Below are positions 40,021 through 49,813 of a DNA stretch of 64,000 nucleotides, in pieces. The first letter of the stretch is position 1, and each line of letters opens with the position of its first letter. Both the position numbers and the translations under genes were made by a program. This DNA comes from G965212025 sp965215765 (GTDB lineage Bacteria; Pseudomonadota; Gammaproteobacteria; Poriferisulfidales; Oxydemutatoraceae). The stretch is from NCBI GenBank assembly GCA_965215765.1, contig OZ244118.1, forward strand, positions 2,170,001 through 2,234,000, read 5' to 3'. The notes beneath the pieces are model-generated. The model was not told the DNA's origin and ran no database searches. It was given only the letters and a program-made list of their open reading frames with translations.

Positions 40021-42933
40021 CTACCGTACCGCACCTCCTAAATACACCCTCACACGCAGCGCGGGGAAGTCTCCTATAGCAGACAGTAATTGTGGCAGAT
40101 CATCGGCGCTGCCAAAGTCCCAAACCCTGCTGCTCCATCCTGCGTATGTGACCAGACCAGCCTGCAACAAACACATTGCGTCAGGCGCAGTAGGGCAAGC
40201 AAGCTGCTCATAAGTGCGTTGCTCGCCCAGACCGTTCTTTTGACCTGTGTAGTAGCTGCTAACAATGTCGACTAACCTAACGCTAAAGCCCACGAGACCA
40301 CCAATTCTGCTGGCTGTTCCCGTTACTGTGCTGTCTGCATAGCTTCGTCTGATGCCGGCACCCCATTCATTTCTTCCCACGAGACCGCCAACCTGGATTC
40401 TACCAAAGACTGCTGAGCCTGTCGCGGAGCAACCCTCTATCACGCCTGCGTTGGAACCAACCAATGACCCTACGCTACTACGCCCGGTCGTACGCGAGCC
40501 GACCAGTATGATGCCTCGTATAACCGCACCTCTTGCCAATCTGGAGAACAGACCCACATTGTCCGTATCACTACGACTGATCGTCAGCGAACGGATTTCG
40601 TAGTTGGTCGCGTTCACGAAAGATCCTGAAAATCCATTTCCCTCACCGCTTGCGATCGGCTCAAAACCCGCATCATCGTTCCAGTCCCTGGTTTTGCTCG
40701 CATCAATGTTGGCAGCCAACTCGTAGTACGCACTCGGACTCGAGCTTACATCCTGCAGCTGACAGAGACTCTTGATCTGGTAGGGATTACCCGGTGTCCC
40801 CGCACCTGTCTGCCCTGCCATCAAGTCCACCCCCGGCACCGTAGAGCACACCGCTTCGATGGTGACAGTAACCATGGTCTTTACACCAGAAGAATTTGTA
40901 ACTTCCAGCACAAAGCTGCTCACATCATAAAGGCCAAGCGTACGGGTCACCTCCACGTCAACAGTACCGCCCCTTGTCGTACCGCTGAACTTTACAGCCG
41001 TACCCTCTGCTATGCGCTCCGTGCTGAAAAAACCCCACGATAAACCAGAACCGCCAGAACCAGGGTTATCTTGGTCAGTTGCTCCAAAACTTAGAATGGT
41101 GCGGGTTGAAGCCTCCAGTATCGTTCTGGTCTGCGTCTGCGCATCATTCAAAACCAAAAGTTGCTCAACATTGTCAAAAATACTGTTCCTGAACTCAACA
41201 TAAAAGTCCCCGTCTGTCAGCCCCTCACCATCCGCTACCACAAGCGTTACCTCGCTGACACCGGGCCTGGACTTTTTGCGATCAATAAACTCTGTGCTGG
41301 TCGTACCATCTCCGCGGTCAAAGTAGGCCAAACCGCTTTGAACGGATGACGCATCAAAAGAAAGAGACCACGTTACAGTTGCTGGTTCTCCAGGACGACC
41401 CGGGTAATCTGCCTGCAAAGGAAAACGCGTGATACCCGTAGAAGCTGCACGCACCACCAACACGGCAGAACCTTTGATACGCGGCTTCCGGTTCAAGTCC
41501 GGATTTCGGTTGCCCAACAATTGCGGCAAGTCCGCAGTAGTGCCAAAATCCCAAACATCCGTATCCCATCCCACATAAGTCGAAGTGCTCTCTTGGGAAT
41601 TCAGCAGACAGATCTCGCTGGCCGTAGTCGGACAACGCAACTGCGTAAAGCTGTGCTTTATCCCAAAGATCAACCCCGAGCCATTAGCTCCCACGCCTCT
41701 TTCCCCCAAGCTGTTACCCAGGTCGCCATAATAACTGTCGCTGATACTGCCGTAGCTGTTTCCCACGAGGCCACCCAGGCCATCAAGCCTAGAGACTAGC
41801 CCGCCAACCTGACCTGTCGCGTAGCTGTTGGTGATTCTTGAGCTGCTTCCTTGATATCCCACGAGACCACCAATTTGTCTTGCATTTACGACTGATCCCG
41901 TCGCATAGCTGTCACTGATATCGCCGTCCCCTCTTCCCACGAGACCGCCAAAACCTCCTCTGACATACTGCCCGGAAAAAGAACCCGTCGCGTAGCTCCT
42001 GCTGATCTTGCTTGCGACATCTCCCTGTCCCACAAGACCTCCAATCCGGGTTAAACCAGAGACCGACCCTACCGCGTGGCTGCTGTTTATGCTTCCTGAG
42101 TTCCGCCCCACCAGACCGCCAACCCGCCATGCACCAGAGACTGACCCCGTCGCGGAGCTGTCGCTGATGTTGCCTTCGCTCTTTCCCACCAGGCCGCCAA
42201 CATCATCATCGCTTCCGAAAACCGGACCTGTTGCGAAGCTGTTGCTGATGTCTCCGCTGCTAAAGCCTACGAGGCCGCCAACGAAATCATCCCCGGAAAC
42301 CGAACCTGTTGCGAAGCTGTTGTCAATGGTGCTACGGCCACTGCTATATCCCACGAGGCCGCCGACATTGCTTTGCCCGAAAACTGAACCTGTCGCGGAG
42401 TTGTTGTCTATCACACCCTGGTTGAAACCAACCAATGACCCCACGCTGTCACGCCCGGTGGTACGCGAGCCGACCAGAATTACGCCTTGTATCGTCGCAC
42501 CATTTGCCAATCTGGAGAACAGACCTACGTTCGTTGTACTACTGCTGTTGATCGTCAGAGAACTGATCACGTAGTTGTCAGGGTTCACGAAAGAGCCAGA
42601 AAATCCATCTGTTGCAGTGCTTGCGATCGGCCTAAAACCCGCACCACCGTTCCAAACCTTGGTCTCACTCGCATCAATGTTGTCCACTAGCACGTAGTGC
42701 TTTGTTGGGTTTGAACTGATGCCTTGCAACTCGCAAAGCGTTCTGACTTCGTATGGATCGTCATTGCTGCCACTCCCCTCAGCATGCGTACACCCTGCGG
42801 AGGCTTGGGCAAAGGCGGGCGACAGAGCGCAAAGCAAAACAAGCAGCAGGCTGACATACGCTGCCTTTCCAAAATCAGTCAACCCCGCGCCTGAAACCGC
42901 ACGTCTGACACAACGAACACCGAGTTTTAACAT
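40021..42933 (-). CDS. gene D: short GLUG-repeat exported surface protein (970 aa)
   Basis: Start at the ATG at 42933 (MLKLGVRC), with GGAG five bases upstream; the in-frame start at 42987 has no such support. The signal peptide ends ALSPAFAQ, followed by ASAGCTHAEGSGS and LCELQGIS, the D/E/F leader class. Two GLUG modules lie at about residues 45-480 and 695-950. One type-1 spacer and one shortened type-2 spacer separate them. Module 2 runs directly into the tail RVRVYLGGAVR without a final type-1 spacer. This is the minimal intact architecture of the family and a useful reference for it. A well-formed promoter-like pair stands upstream. An exported beta-helical adhesin is inferred. Confidence 0.92.
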   Translation of the reverse strand: MLKLGVRCVRRAVSGAGLTDFGKAAYVSLLLVLLCALSPAFAQASAGCTHAEGSGSNDDPYEVRTLCELQGISSNPTKHYVLVDNIDASETKVWNGGAGFRPIASTATDGFSGSFVNPDNYVISSLTINSSSTTNVGLFSRLANGATIQGVILVGSRTTGRDSVGSLVGFNQGVIDNNSATGSVFGQSNVGGLVGYSSGRSTIDNSFATGSVSGDDFVGGLVGFSSGDISNSFATGPVFGSDDDVGGLVGKSEGNISDSSATGSVSGAWRVGGLVGRNSGSINSSHAVGSVSGLTRIGGLVGQGDVASKISRSYATGSFSGQYVRGGFGGLVGRGDGDISDSYATGSVVNARQIGGLVGYQGSSSRITNSYATGQVGGLVSRLDGLGGLVGNSYGSISDSYYGDLGNSLGERGVGANGSGLIFGIKHSFTQLRCPTTASEICLLNSQESTSTYVGWDTDVWDFGTTADLPQLLGNRNPDLNRKPRIKGSAVLVVRAASTGITRFPLQADYPGRPGEPATVTWSLSFDASSVQSGLAYFDRGDGTTSTEFIDRKKSRPGVSEVTLVVADGEGLTDGDFYVEFRNSIFDNVEQLLVLNDAQTQTRTILEASTRTILSFGATDQDNPGSGGSGLSWGFFSTERIAEGTAVKFSGTTRGGTVDVEVTRTLGLYDVSSFVLEVTNSSGVKTMVTVTIEAVCSTVPGVDLMAGQTGAGTPGNPYQIKSLCQLQDVSSSPSAYYELAANIDASKTRDWNDDAGFEPIASGEGNGFSGSFVNATNYEIRSLTISRSDTDNVGLFSRLARGAVIRGIILVGSRTTGRSSVGSLVGSNAGVIEGCSATGSAVFGRIQVGGLVGRNEWGAGIRRSYADSTVTGTASRIGGLVGFSVRLVDIVSSYYTGQKNGLGEQRTYEQLACPTAPDAMCLLQAGLVTYAGWSSRVWDFGSADDLPQLLSAIGDFPALRVRVYLGGAVR

Positions 42934-43019
42934 GAGCACTCCGACAACGACCAACAACAACAACGAACCTAAGGCACGACGCGTCAACGCACCAACCGAG
43001 TCTTAGGAGCAGGGTCTCC

Positions 43020-43047
43020 ATTCTACTACATAAACAGAAATATTCAA
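43020..43047 (-). promoter_or_regulatory. putative sigma-70-type promoter of gene D
   Basis: TTGAAT (43047-43042), a 16-bp gap and TAGAAT (43025-43020). The -10 differs from TATAAT at one position, making it the best match in the family. The ATG at 42933 would follow a leader of about 80 nt. Confidence 0.55.
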
Positions 43048-43199
43048 TGTTCAGAAGCCTGGTCAAACAGCAAGCTGTCAATGGCACGCTTTAACCCTTA
43101 GCGGGCAGGAAGCAGAACAGGAAGCAACGACCTGGCGTCCCGTCAGGTTTGGTGCAGGAGCGTTGGAAGCATCACGCATCTGCCAGGGCACAGCATCCA

Positions 43200-44985
43200 G
43201 CCACCCAGAGCCATCAATGGCCGTCTGGAAAACCTGAAGGCAGTGGCAACACACGGGCGGGCTGACAGCAGGGAACACCGGCAGGCTCACTGGCGTATGC
43301 GTCGCGTGCTGCTGTCTGGTGGCTTGTCAGTTCTGAGGGATGGCTCCGACGACCACGACACCCCGGGATTCCAAGGAATAATCCTGAAAGGGATTGATGA
43401 TTGTTTACTTTCTCCTCGCCAACAGATACAACACGACGTCGTGATCGTTCGCATGGTATTGAGGCACCCAAATGCCAGCAACATTGTCAAGCATCGGAGA
43501 TTGTCAGGGGACATCTATGGTCACCTGGAAAACCTGAAGGCAGTGACAACACACGGGCGGGCTGACAGCAGGGAACACCGGCAGGCTCACTGGTGTAGGT
43601 ATCGCGTGCTGCTGTCTGGTGGCTTGTCAGTCCTGATGGATGGCTCCGACGACCACGACACCCCATGATTCCAGGGAATAATCCTGAGAGGAATTGATGA
43701 TTGTTTGCTTTCTCCTTACCGACAGATACAACACAACGTCTTGATCATTCTCATGGCATTGGGCATCCAAATGCCTGCAAAATTGTCAAACATCAGAGCC
43801 GGCAGGGGGAATCAATGGCTGCCTGGAAAATCTGAAGGCAGTAATACACATGGGCAGGCTGATAGCAGGGAACGTCGGCGAGCTCACTGGTGTATGCGCC
43901 GCGTACTACTGTCTGGTGGCTTGTCAGTTATGAAGGATGGCTCCGACGATCACAACACCCCGGGATTTCAGGGAATAATCTTGAGAGGGATTGATGATTG
44001 TTTGCTTTCTCTTCGCCAACAGATACAACACTATGTTGTGATCATTAGCATGGTATTGAGGCACGCAAATGCCTGCAACATTGTCAAGCATCGGGGATTG
44101 TCAGGGGTCATCAATAGCCGCTTGGAAAACCTGAAGGCAGTGGCAACACACGGGCGGGCTGACAGCAGGGAACACCGGCAGGCTCACTGGCGTATGCGTC
44201 GCGTGCTGCTGTCTGGTGGCTTATCAGTTCTGAGGGATGGCTCCGACGACCACGACATCCCGGGATTCCAAGAATTATCCTGAGAGGGATTGATGATTGT
44301 TTACTTTCTCCTCGCCAACAGATACAACACGACGTCGTGATCGTTCGCATGGTATTGAGGCACGCAAATGCCTGCAACATTGTCAAGCATCGGAGATTGT
44401 CAGGGGTCATCAATAGCCGCCTGGAAAACCTGAAGACAGTGATAACACACGGGCGGGCCGATAGCAGGGAACGCCGGCGAGCTCACTGGTGTAGGTATCG
44501 CGTGCTGCTGTCTGGTGGCTTGTCAGTCCTGATGGATGGCTCCGACGACCACGACACCCCATGATTCCAGGGAATAATCCTGAGAGGAATTGATGATTGT
44601 TTGCTTTCTCTTCGCCAACAGATACAACACTACGTTGTGATCATTCGCATGGTATTGAGGCACGCAAATGCCTGCAACATTGTCAAGCATCGGGGATTGT
44701 CAGGGGTCATCAATAGCCGCTTGGAAAACCTGAAGGCAGTGACAACACACGAGCGAGCCGATAGCAGGGAACGCCGACAAGCTCACTGGCGTACGCGTCG
44801 CGTACTGCTCTCTGATGGCTGTAGTTATGAAGGATGACCCCGACGACCACGACACCCCGGGACTCCAAGAATTATCCTGAGAGGAATTGATGATTGTTTG
44901 CTTTCTCTTCGCCAACAGGTACAACACAACGTCGTAATCATTCTCATGTTATTGGGGCACCCGGGAGAAATTCCTTATGGCGTAG
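43200..44985. repeat. 300-bp tandem repeat array (six units)
   Basis: CTGAAGGCAGTG or a close variant recurs at 43234, 43534, 43832, 44131, 44430 and 44730, a period of 298-300 bp. Each unit runs CTGGAAAACCTGAAGGCAGT, GACAGCAGGGAACGCCGGC, CGCGTGCTGCTGTCTGGTGG, GAAGGATGGCTCCGACGACC, CCTGAGAGGAATTGATGATT, CGCCAACAGATACAACAC and GATCATTCGCATGGTATTG. At the same place in every unit is the perfect 12-bp palindrome CACGACGTCGTG (for example 43432-43443 and 44328-44339) or a one- or two-base variant. Open frames in the array are short and not conserved, so I do not call genes. Confidence 0.93.
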
Positions 44986-44989
44986 CTAT

Positions 44990-45289
44990 CCCTGCAACGA
45001 AGCAGAGATTGTCAGACCTTTCAATACCTTTCTGTCAGCTCCCGACCCCATAAGCCTATCAGGTTCAATGACATGGCCTGCATGGACGGCAAGCTCCTCT
45101 ATAAAACCATGTATAGGCCGAACATGCCTTGCCAGCGGACTGTTCTGTCTGAATATATATGAGCCATGCTTGCCCGGGAGCCTTTGCCAGTGCATCGACC
45201 AGTCAACATACAGGATTATTTCGGGACAATGCCTTTCGCAGCCTTTCAGTCATTCCTTTTTTGCCATCCCGAGGAATCGGTCGAACCTT
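44990..45289. repeat. conserved 3' flank of gene E
   Basis: Same family as the 3' flanks of D and F, with CTCTATAAAACCATGTATAGG and GCTTGCCCGGGAGCCTTTGC. It ends at the stop codon of the gene E remnant. Confidence 0.75.
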
Positions 45290-46911
45290 CTACCGTACCG
45301 CACCTCCTAAATACACCCTAACACGCAGCGGTATCGCGGTGAGGTCTCCTCCATCTCCTTCTTCAATCCGTAATTGTGGCAGATCATCGATGCCGCCAAA
45401 GTCCCAAATTCTGCTGCTCCATCCTGCGTATGTGACCAGACCAGCCGGCAACGAACACATTGCGCCAGGCGCGGTGGGGCAAGCAAGCCGCTGATAAGTG
45501 CAGTGCTCGCCCAGACCGTTCTCTTGACCTGTGTAGTAGCTGCCAAGAACGCTGTCTTCTCTAACGCTAAAGCCCACGAGACCACCAACTCTGGTGGTTG
45601 TTCCCGTTACTGTGCTGACTGCGTAGGTGTTCCTGATACTGCCATCAAGATACCCCACAAGGCCGCCAATGTTGTCACCGCTTCCAAAAACCGACCCCTT
45701 AGCGTAGCCGTCAGTGATTTCGCCGTTGCTAAATCCCACGAGACCGCCAGCGTCATCTCTCCCTGTCACCGTGCTGGCTGCATAGCTTCGGCTGATGGAA
45801 CCAATGCTCCCGTTCCTGCCCACGAGGCCACCAACTTGCTCGATACCAAAAACCAAACCGGTCGCGGAGCTATTGTTTATGTTCCCGTCGCTTGATCCCA
45901 CAAGCCCGCCAACGGAACCAGTGCCTGTTACCGTACTGGCTGCGAAACTACCACTGATTTCGCCGTTGCTATATCCCACCAAGCCACCAACCCGTTCTTT
46001 GCCAGAAACTGATCCTGTCGCGGAGCTGTTGCTGACTGAGCCGGAACTTTGCTCTCCAACGAGGCCACCAACATAATCAGTACCTGTCACCGTGTTGGCT
46101 GCATAGCTTCGGCTGATGGAACCAATGCTCCCGTTCCTGCCCACGAGACCACCAGTTCTAGGGGTTGTTCCCATTACTGTACTGAATGCGTAGGTGTTCC
46201 TGATGCTGGCACCAAGATACCCCACAAGGCCGCCAATGTTGTCACCGCTTCCAAAACCGACCCCTTAGCGTAGCCGTCAGTGATTTCGCCGTTGCTAAAT
46301 CCCACGAGACCGTCAGCGTCATCTCTCCCTGTCACCGTGCTGGCTGCATAGCTTCGGCTGATGGAACCAATGCTCCCGTTCCTGCCCACGAGGCCACCAA
46401 CTTGCTCGATACCAAAAACCGAACCGGTCGCGGAGCAATCCACTATCACTCCTGCGTTGGACCTGCCAATGACCCTACGTTATTACGGCCCAGTCGTACG
46501 CGAGCCGAGCAGTATGACGCCACGTATAGTCGCGCCTTTTGCCAATCTGGAAAACAGACCCACGTTGTCCGTATCTCTACGACTGATCGTCAGCGAACGG
46601 ATCTCGTAGTTGCGCGTACTCTCTCGGTGGGTGCGCGTACTCACGAAAGAGCCCGAAAAACTCGAGATCGGCTCAAAACCCGCACCACCATTCAGCATGC
46701 GCGGCCTGTTCCCGTCAATGTCGGCAGCCAACTCGTAGTACGCACTCAGGTTCGATCTCACATCCTGCAGCTGACAGAGCCTCTTGATCTGATAGGGATC
46801 GCCTGGTCTCCCCGTACCTGTCTGCCCTGCCATCAAGTCTTCACCCTGCTCCGTAGAGCACACGGTTTCGATGGTGACAGTGACTATGGCCTTTACACCC
46901 TTTGGAAGCAC

Positions 46912-47825
46912 GTCGATTTGAGACTTTTTTGGAAAAAACTCTATTTGGAGCTCTATTTGGAGCTTTTATAGAGTTCATTGACAGTCTTCACATCATACTC
47001 AGTAAAAGTTTTAGAATAATATTTACCTGCAACCGGACTCATAACAGATAATGTCTTAGTTGGATGAGGCAAACCAATCGCATGTCCTAACTCATGAAGC
47101 AATTTCTCTTGAAAACCTTGATCTCCCTGACCCAAGTTGAAATGAATATCAGCCTCTCGTATTTCGACATATTCTTCAAGTGTACCCACATTTATGTATG
47201 CAAATTTAAATTTAGTTATGGCAAACGCACGTTGAGGGAATGGCCAAACATCATGACCGTAAATACCCGATATACCATCTCCTGTCACTCCATGATTGGA
47301 AACAGTCTTGTCAAGAGAACCAGGAACTTTAAAGAAACTATAGTGAGGGGTTATTCCATTCCATAATTGCATCGTTTGTTCAAAAATATTGTATCCATCA
47401 TCATTTTTACTTAGATAGTCATCTGTAAAATAGTGGCTAATCCTCATATCCAGGCCTCCATTTAATACAATTTCGTCTGGCAAGAGTCGCACACCCCTAG
47501 TTTTCGTATACTTGATATTATTGGAACAAGATGTGTAACCACCAACATCACTTCGCCAAAGTCTTGCTGAAAACGTGAGTGTTAAACGCGCAGGCATCAT
47601 AACGATTGTGAGAGGTATCTTGGTCCCTTTCTCAGAGACTGAAAAATTTTTTCTAAAAATAAGCGAATGCTTGCAATCAGCTGAGCGAAAAAAAAGAGCT
47701 AATCCAGAACCTTGATTTGGTATCGTAAGAAAAAAGCCAGGAGTCACATGGAATGGCGATTTGATACCAGGGGCGAGGGATAATACCGGAGCTTCCAAAG
47801 CGACAACAACAGGGATTTTAACTTC
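46912..47825 (-). other. AT-rich insertion segment carrying the protease
   Basis: Bounded by family sequence on both sides: GTAAAGGCCATAGTCACTGT on the downstream side and the NGLG ... LEVK strand on the upstream side. The inside has no GLUG similarity, is AT-rich and encodes the metalloprotease with its own stop at 46953. No terminal inverted repeats or transposase were found, so the mode of entry is unknown. Illegitimate recombination of a foreign gene fragment into the spacer is my reading. Confidence 0.7.
46931..46975 (-). terminator. possible intrinsic terminator overlapping the protease stop
   Basis: On the minus strand AACTCTAT (46975-46968) pairs with ATAGAGTT (46944-46937). An inner AGCTC/GAGCT stem lies within, and the hairpin is followed directly by T residues (46938-46933). 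It overlaps the last codons and the TAG at 46955-46953. The stem is AT-rich, so its strength is uncertain. It lies inside the inserted segment and probably arrived with the protease. Confidence 0.4.
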
Positions 47826-47963
47826 CAGCACAGAGCTGTGCGCTATCCCCAAACCATTGTTTTGCCCTGCGGCAACGTAATAGCTGTTGCTGTTGCCACC
47901 ATCACTTGCCCTCAATCCCACGTGGCCACCAACATTATCCGACCCGGAAACCGAGCCCGTCAC
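46953..47963 (-). CDS. matrixin-like zinc metalloprotease fused to a GLUG fragment
   Basis: Open frame of 336 codons. Residues 1-50 are the end of a GLUG module (NSYYVAAGQNNGLG) joined to the spacer strand VLEVKIP. Residues about 55-155 look like a beta-rich domain with Cys97 and Cys146. Residues about 156-336 match metzincin logic: EQTMQLWNGI, then EADIHFN, the zinc-binding HELGHAIGLPH at 290-300 (HExxHxxGxxH, with catalytic Glu291) and a Met-turn SVMSP with Met308. This combination is typical of matrixin (M10-type) peptidases. All catalytic residues are intact. The first codon shown is GTG in family alignment context, and the upstream gene is broken, so whether it is translated is uncertain. 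Base composition is clearly richer in A and T than its surroundings. Confidence 0.8.
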   Translation of the reverse strand: MTGSVSGSDNVGGHVGLRASDGGNSNSYYVAAGQNNGLGIAHSSVLEVKIPVVVALEAPVLSLAPGIKSPFHVTPGFFLTIPNQGSGLALFFRSADCKHSLIFRKNFSVSEKGTKIPLTIVMMPARLTLTFSARLWRSDVGGYTSCSNNIKYTKTRGVRLLPDEIVLNGGLDMRISHYFTDDYLSKNDDGYNIFEQTMQLWNGITPHYSFFKVPGSLDKTVSNHGVTGDGISGIYGHDVWPFPQRAFAITKFKFAYINVGTLEEYVEIREADIHFNLGQGDQGFQEKLLHELGHAIGLPHPTKTLSVMSPVAGKYYSKTFTEYDVKTVNELYKSSK

Positions 47964-48559
47964 GGAGCTGTTGCTGATGGAGCCACGGAGGTAACTGATC
48001 CCACAAGGCCGCCAACATTAGGTTGTTGCCCGGAAACCTGACCCGTCGCGTAGCTGTTATTTATGTCTCCGAAGCTTTGCCCCACAAGGCCGCCAACAAA
48101 ATTTTCCCCGGCAACCGGGCCCGTCGCTGAGCAGCTCTCTATCACACCATCGCTGTGACCAACCAGTGACCCTACGTTATTAAGTCCAATTGTGCGCGAG
48201 TCAACCAGCACGTAGCGCGCTGTCGGGCTTGAACTGATGCCTTGTAACTCGCAAAGCGTTCTGATTTCGTATGGATCATCTTTGCTGCCACTCCCCTCTG
48301 TAGGTGTACACCCCACAGAGGCTTGGGCAAAGGCTGGCGACAGAGTGCAAGACAAAACAAGCAACAGGCTGACACACGCTGCCTTTCCAAAATCAGTCAA
48401 GTCCGCGCCTGAGACCGCACGTCAGACACAACGAATACCGAGTTCTGGCATGAGCACTCCAACAACAACCAATAACAACGAACCTTAAGGCGTGAAGCAA
48501 GATACTCCATGTTGTGGCGCACGGCAACGCACCGGCCAGATCTTAGGAACAGGATTGCC

Positions 48560-48587
48560 ATTCTACTGCATAAACAGAAATACCCAA
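48560..48587 (-). promoter_or_regulatory. promoter module of pseudogene E
   Basis: TTGGGT (48587-48582), a 16-bp gap and TAGAAT (48565-48560). The -10 equals that of gene D, while the -35 has two changes from TTGAAT. Confidence 0.4.
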
Positions 48588-48764
48588 GGTTCAAAAGCCT
48601 GGTCAAATAGCAAGCTGTCAGTGGCACGCTATCCCTTTGCCAGCGGGAGGGAAGCAGAGTAGGAAGCAACGACCTGGCTTCGCATCAGGTTTGGTGCAGG
48701 AGCGTTCCGGAAGCATCACGCACCTACCAGTGCACAGCATCCAGCCACCCAAAGGTCAACAATG

Positions 48765-49390
48765 GCCACCTGGAAAACCTGAAGGCAGTGATCACACACG
48801 GATGGGCTGATAGCTGGGAACGCCGGCGAGCTCTCCCTGGCGTATGCGTCGCGTGCTGCTGTCTGTGGCTTGTCAGTTATGAAGGATGGCTTCGACGACC
48901 ACGACACCCCCAGCTTCCAGGAATAATCCTGAGAGGGATTGATGATTGTTTGCTTTCTCCTCGCAAACAGATACAACACTACGTCGTGATCGTTCTCATG
49001 GTATTGGGGCACCCAAATGCCTGCAACATTGTCAAACATCGGAGATTGTCAGGGGTCAACAATGGCCACATGGAAAACCTGAAGGCAGTGATCACACACG
49101 GATGGACTGATAGCAGGGAACGCCGGCGAGCTCTCCCTGGCGTATGCGTCGCGTGCTGCTGTCTGTGGCTTGTCAGTTATGAAGGATGGCTTCGACGACC
49201 ACGACACCCCCAGCTTCAGAGAATACTCCTGAAAGGGATTGATGATTGTTTGCTTTCTCCTCGCCAACAGGTACAACACTATGTAGTGATCATTCTCATG
49301 GTATTGGGAGCCCAAATGCCTGCAACATTGTCAAACATCGGAGATTGTCAGGGGCCATGATTGGCCGCCTGGAAAATCTGTAGGCAGTAA
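48765..49390. repeat. 300-bp repeat family, two units
   Basis: CCTGAAGGCAGTGATCACAC occurs at about 48778 and 49078, 300 bp apart, and the units are almost identical. A third unit begins at about 49370 but switches to block X after GGGAACTCCGGCGAGCTCG. Confidence 0.88.
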
Positions 49391-49439
49391 TACACATGGT
49401 CAGGCTGATAGCTGGGAACTCCGGCGAGCTCGCTGGTAG

Positions 49440-49612
49440 AGGGCTTGAGGATTTGCGGCTTGCCGGCCGGAAAAGTTCGTTGAAACCGCACCAGAACACC
49501 AAAACATTGGCGGGAACGCTGATTGACCGAATTTGCAGAATAGCCGAGGAACAGGGGCCGAGCCCGTGATGGTTTGCGCAGATACCTTGGGCATGACCTG
49601 AAAACAAAAGAG
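49440..49612. repeat. conserved intergenic block X, copy 3
   Basis: Nearly identical to 38255-38425. It is joined on its left to a 300-bp unit at GGCGAGCTCGCTGGTAGAGG, the same junction as near 38237. Confidence 0.8.
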
Positions 49613-49725
49613 TATGAGCAGGCTGCTGCATACCATTGGTCGGGTCTGTCAGTCAGCATACGAGCGAGGCAAGACTGGTTCAGCGGTAAAGGTTCCCACT
49701 GCGTCTTCCCGTGATGGTCTTTCAG
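49613..49725. repeat. 114-bp repeat, single unit
   Basis: One unit with CATACCATTGG at about 49629. It corresponds to the second unit at 38540-38648, including the GTCA duplication and GAGGCAAGACTGG. It is the most contracted of the four arrays. Confidence 0.85.
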
Positions 49726-49813
49726 TTTTCACCTGCTGACAACCCGGTAATCCCACGGCTCCGACTCCCCACCTTCCATGTCCGCCATGACCTGCGCCCC
49801 AGACACCGGGAAC

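Larger units (their letters stand above)
45290..48451 (-). pseudogene. gene E: GLUG-repeat protein gene broken by several lesions and a metalloprotease insertion
   Basis: The start is at 48451, with GGAG upstream, but codon 10 is TGA (48424-48422) where paralogues have AGA. A single-base shift near 47990 breaks the first GLUG module. An AT-rich segment (about 46912-47825) interrupts the type-2 spacer between LEVK-P and GVKA. An extra base near 46487 creates a TAA after GSRTTGP. A run of five A is reduced to four at 46253-46256, shifting the frame again. The second GLUG module then continues to the family tail RVRVYLGGAVR. No full-length product is possible, although the protease-bearing part is open (46953-47963). 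The leader and opening (LCELQGISSSPTARYVL) place it with D and F. Confidence 0.88.

Noticed and set aside
43200..44985. insertion sequence or transposon as the source of the 300-bp repeats
   Set aside because: No transposase frame, no terminal inverted repeats and no target-site duplications are visible; the repeats are tandem.
45095..45120. terminator hairpin in the 3' flanks (CTATA ... TATAG)
   Set aside because: The stem is only five AT-rich pairs and no T run follows on the minus strand.
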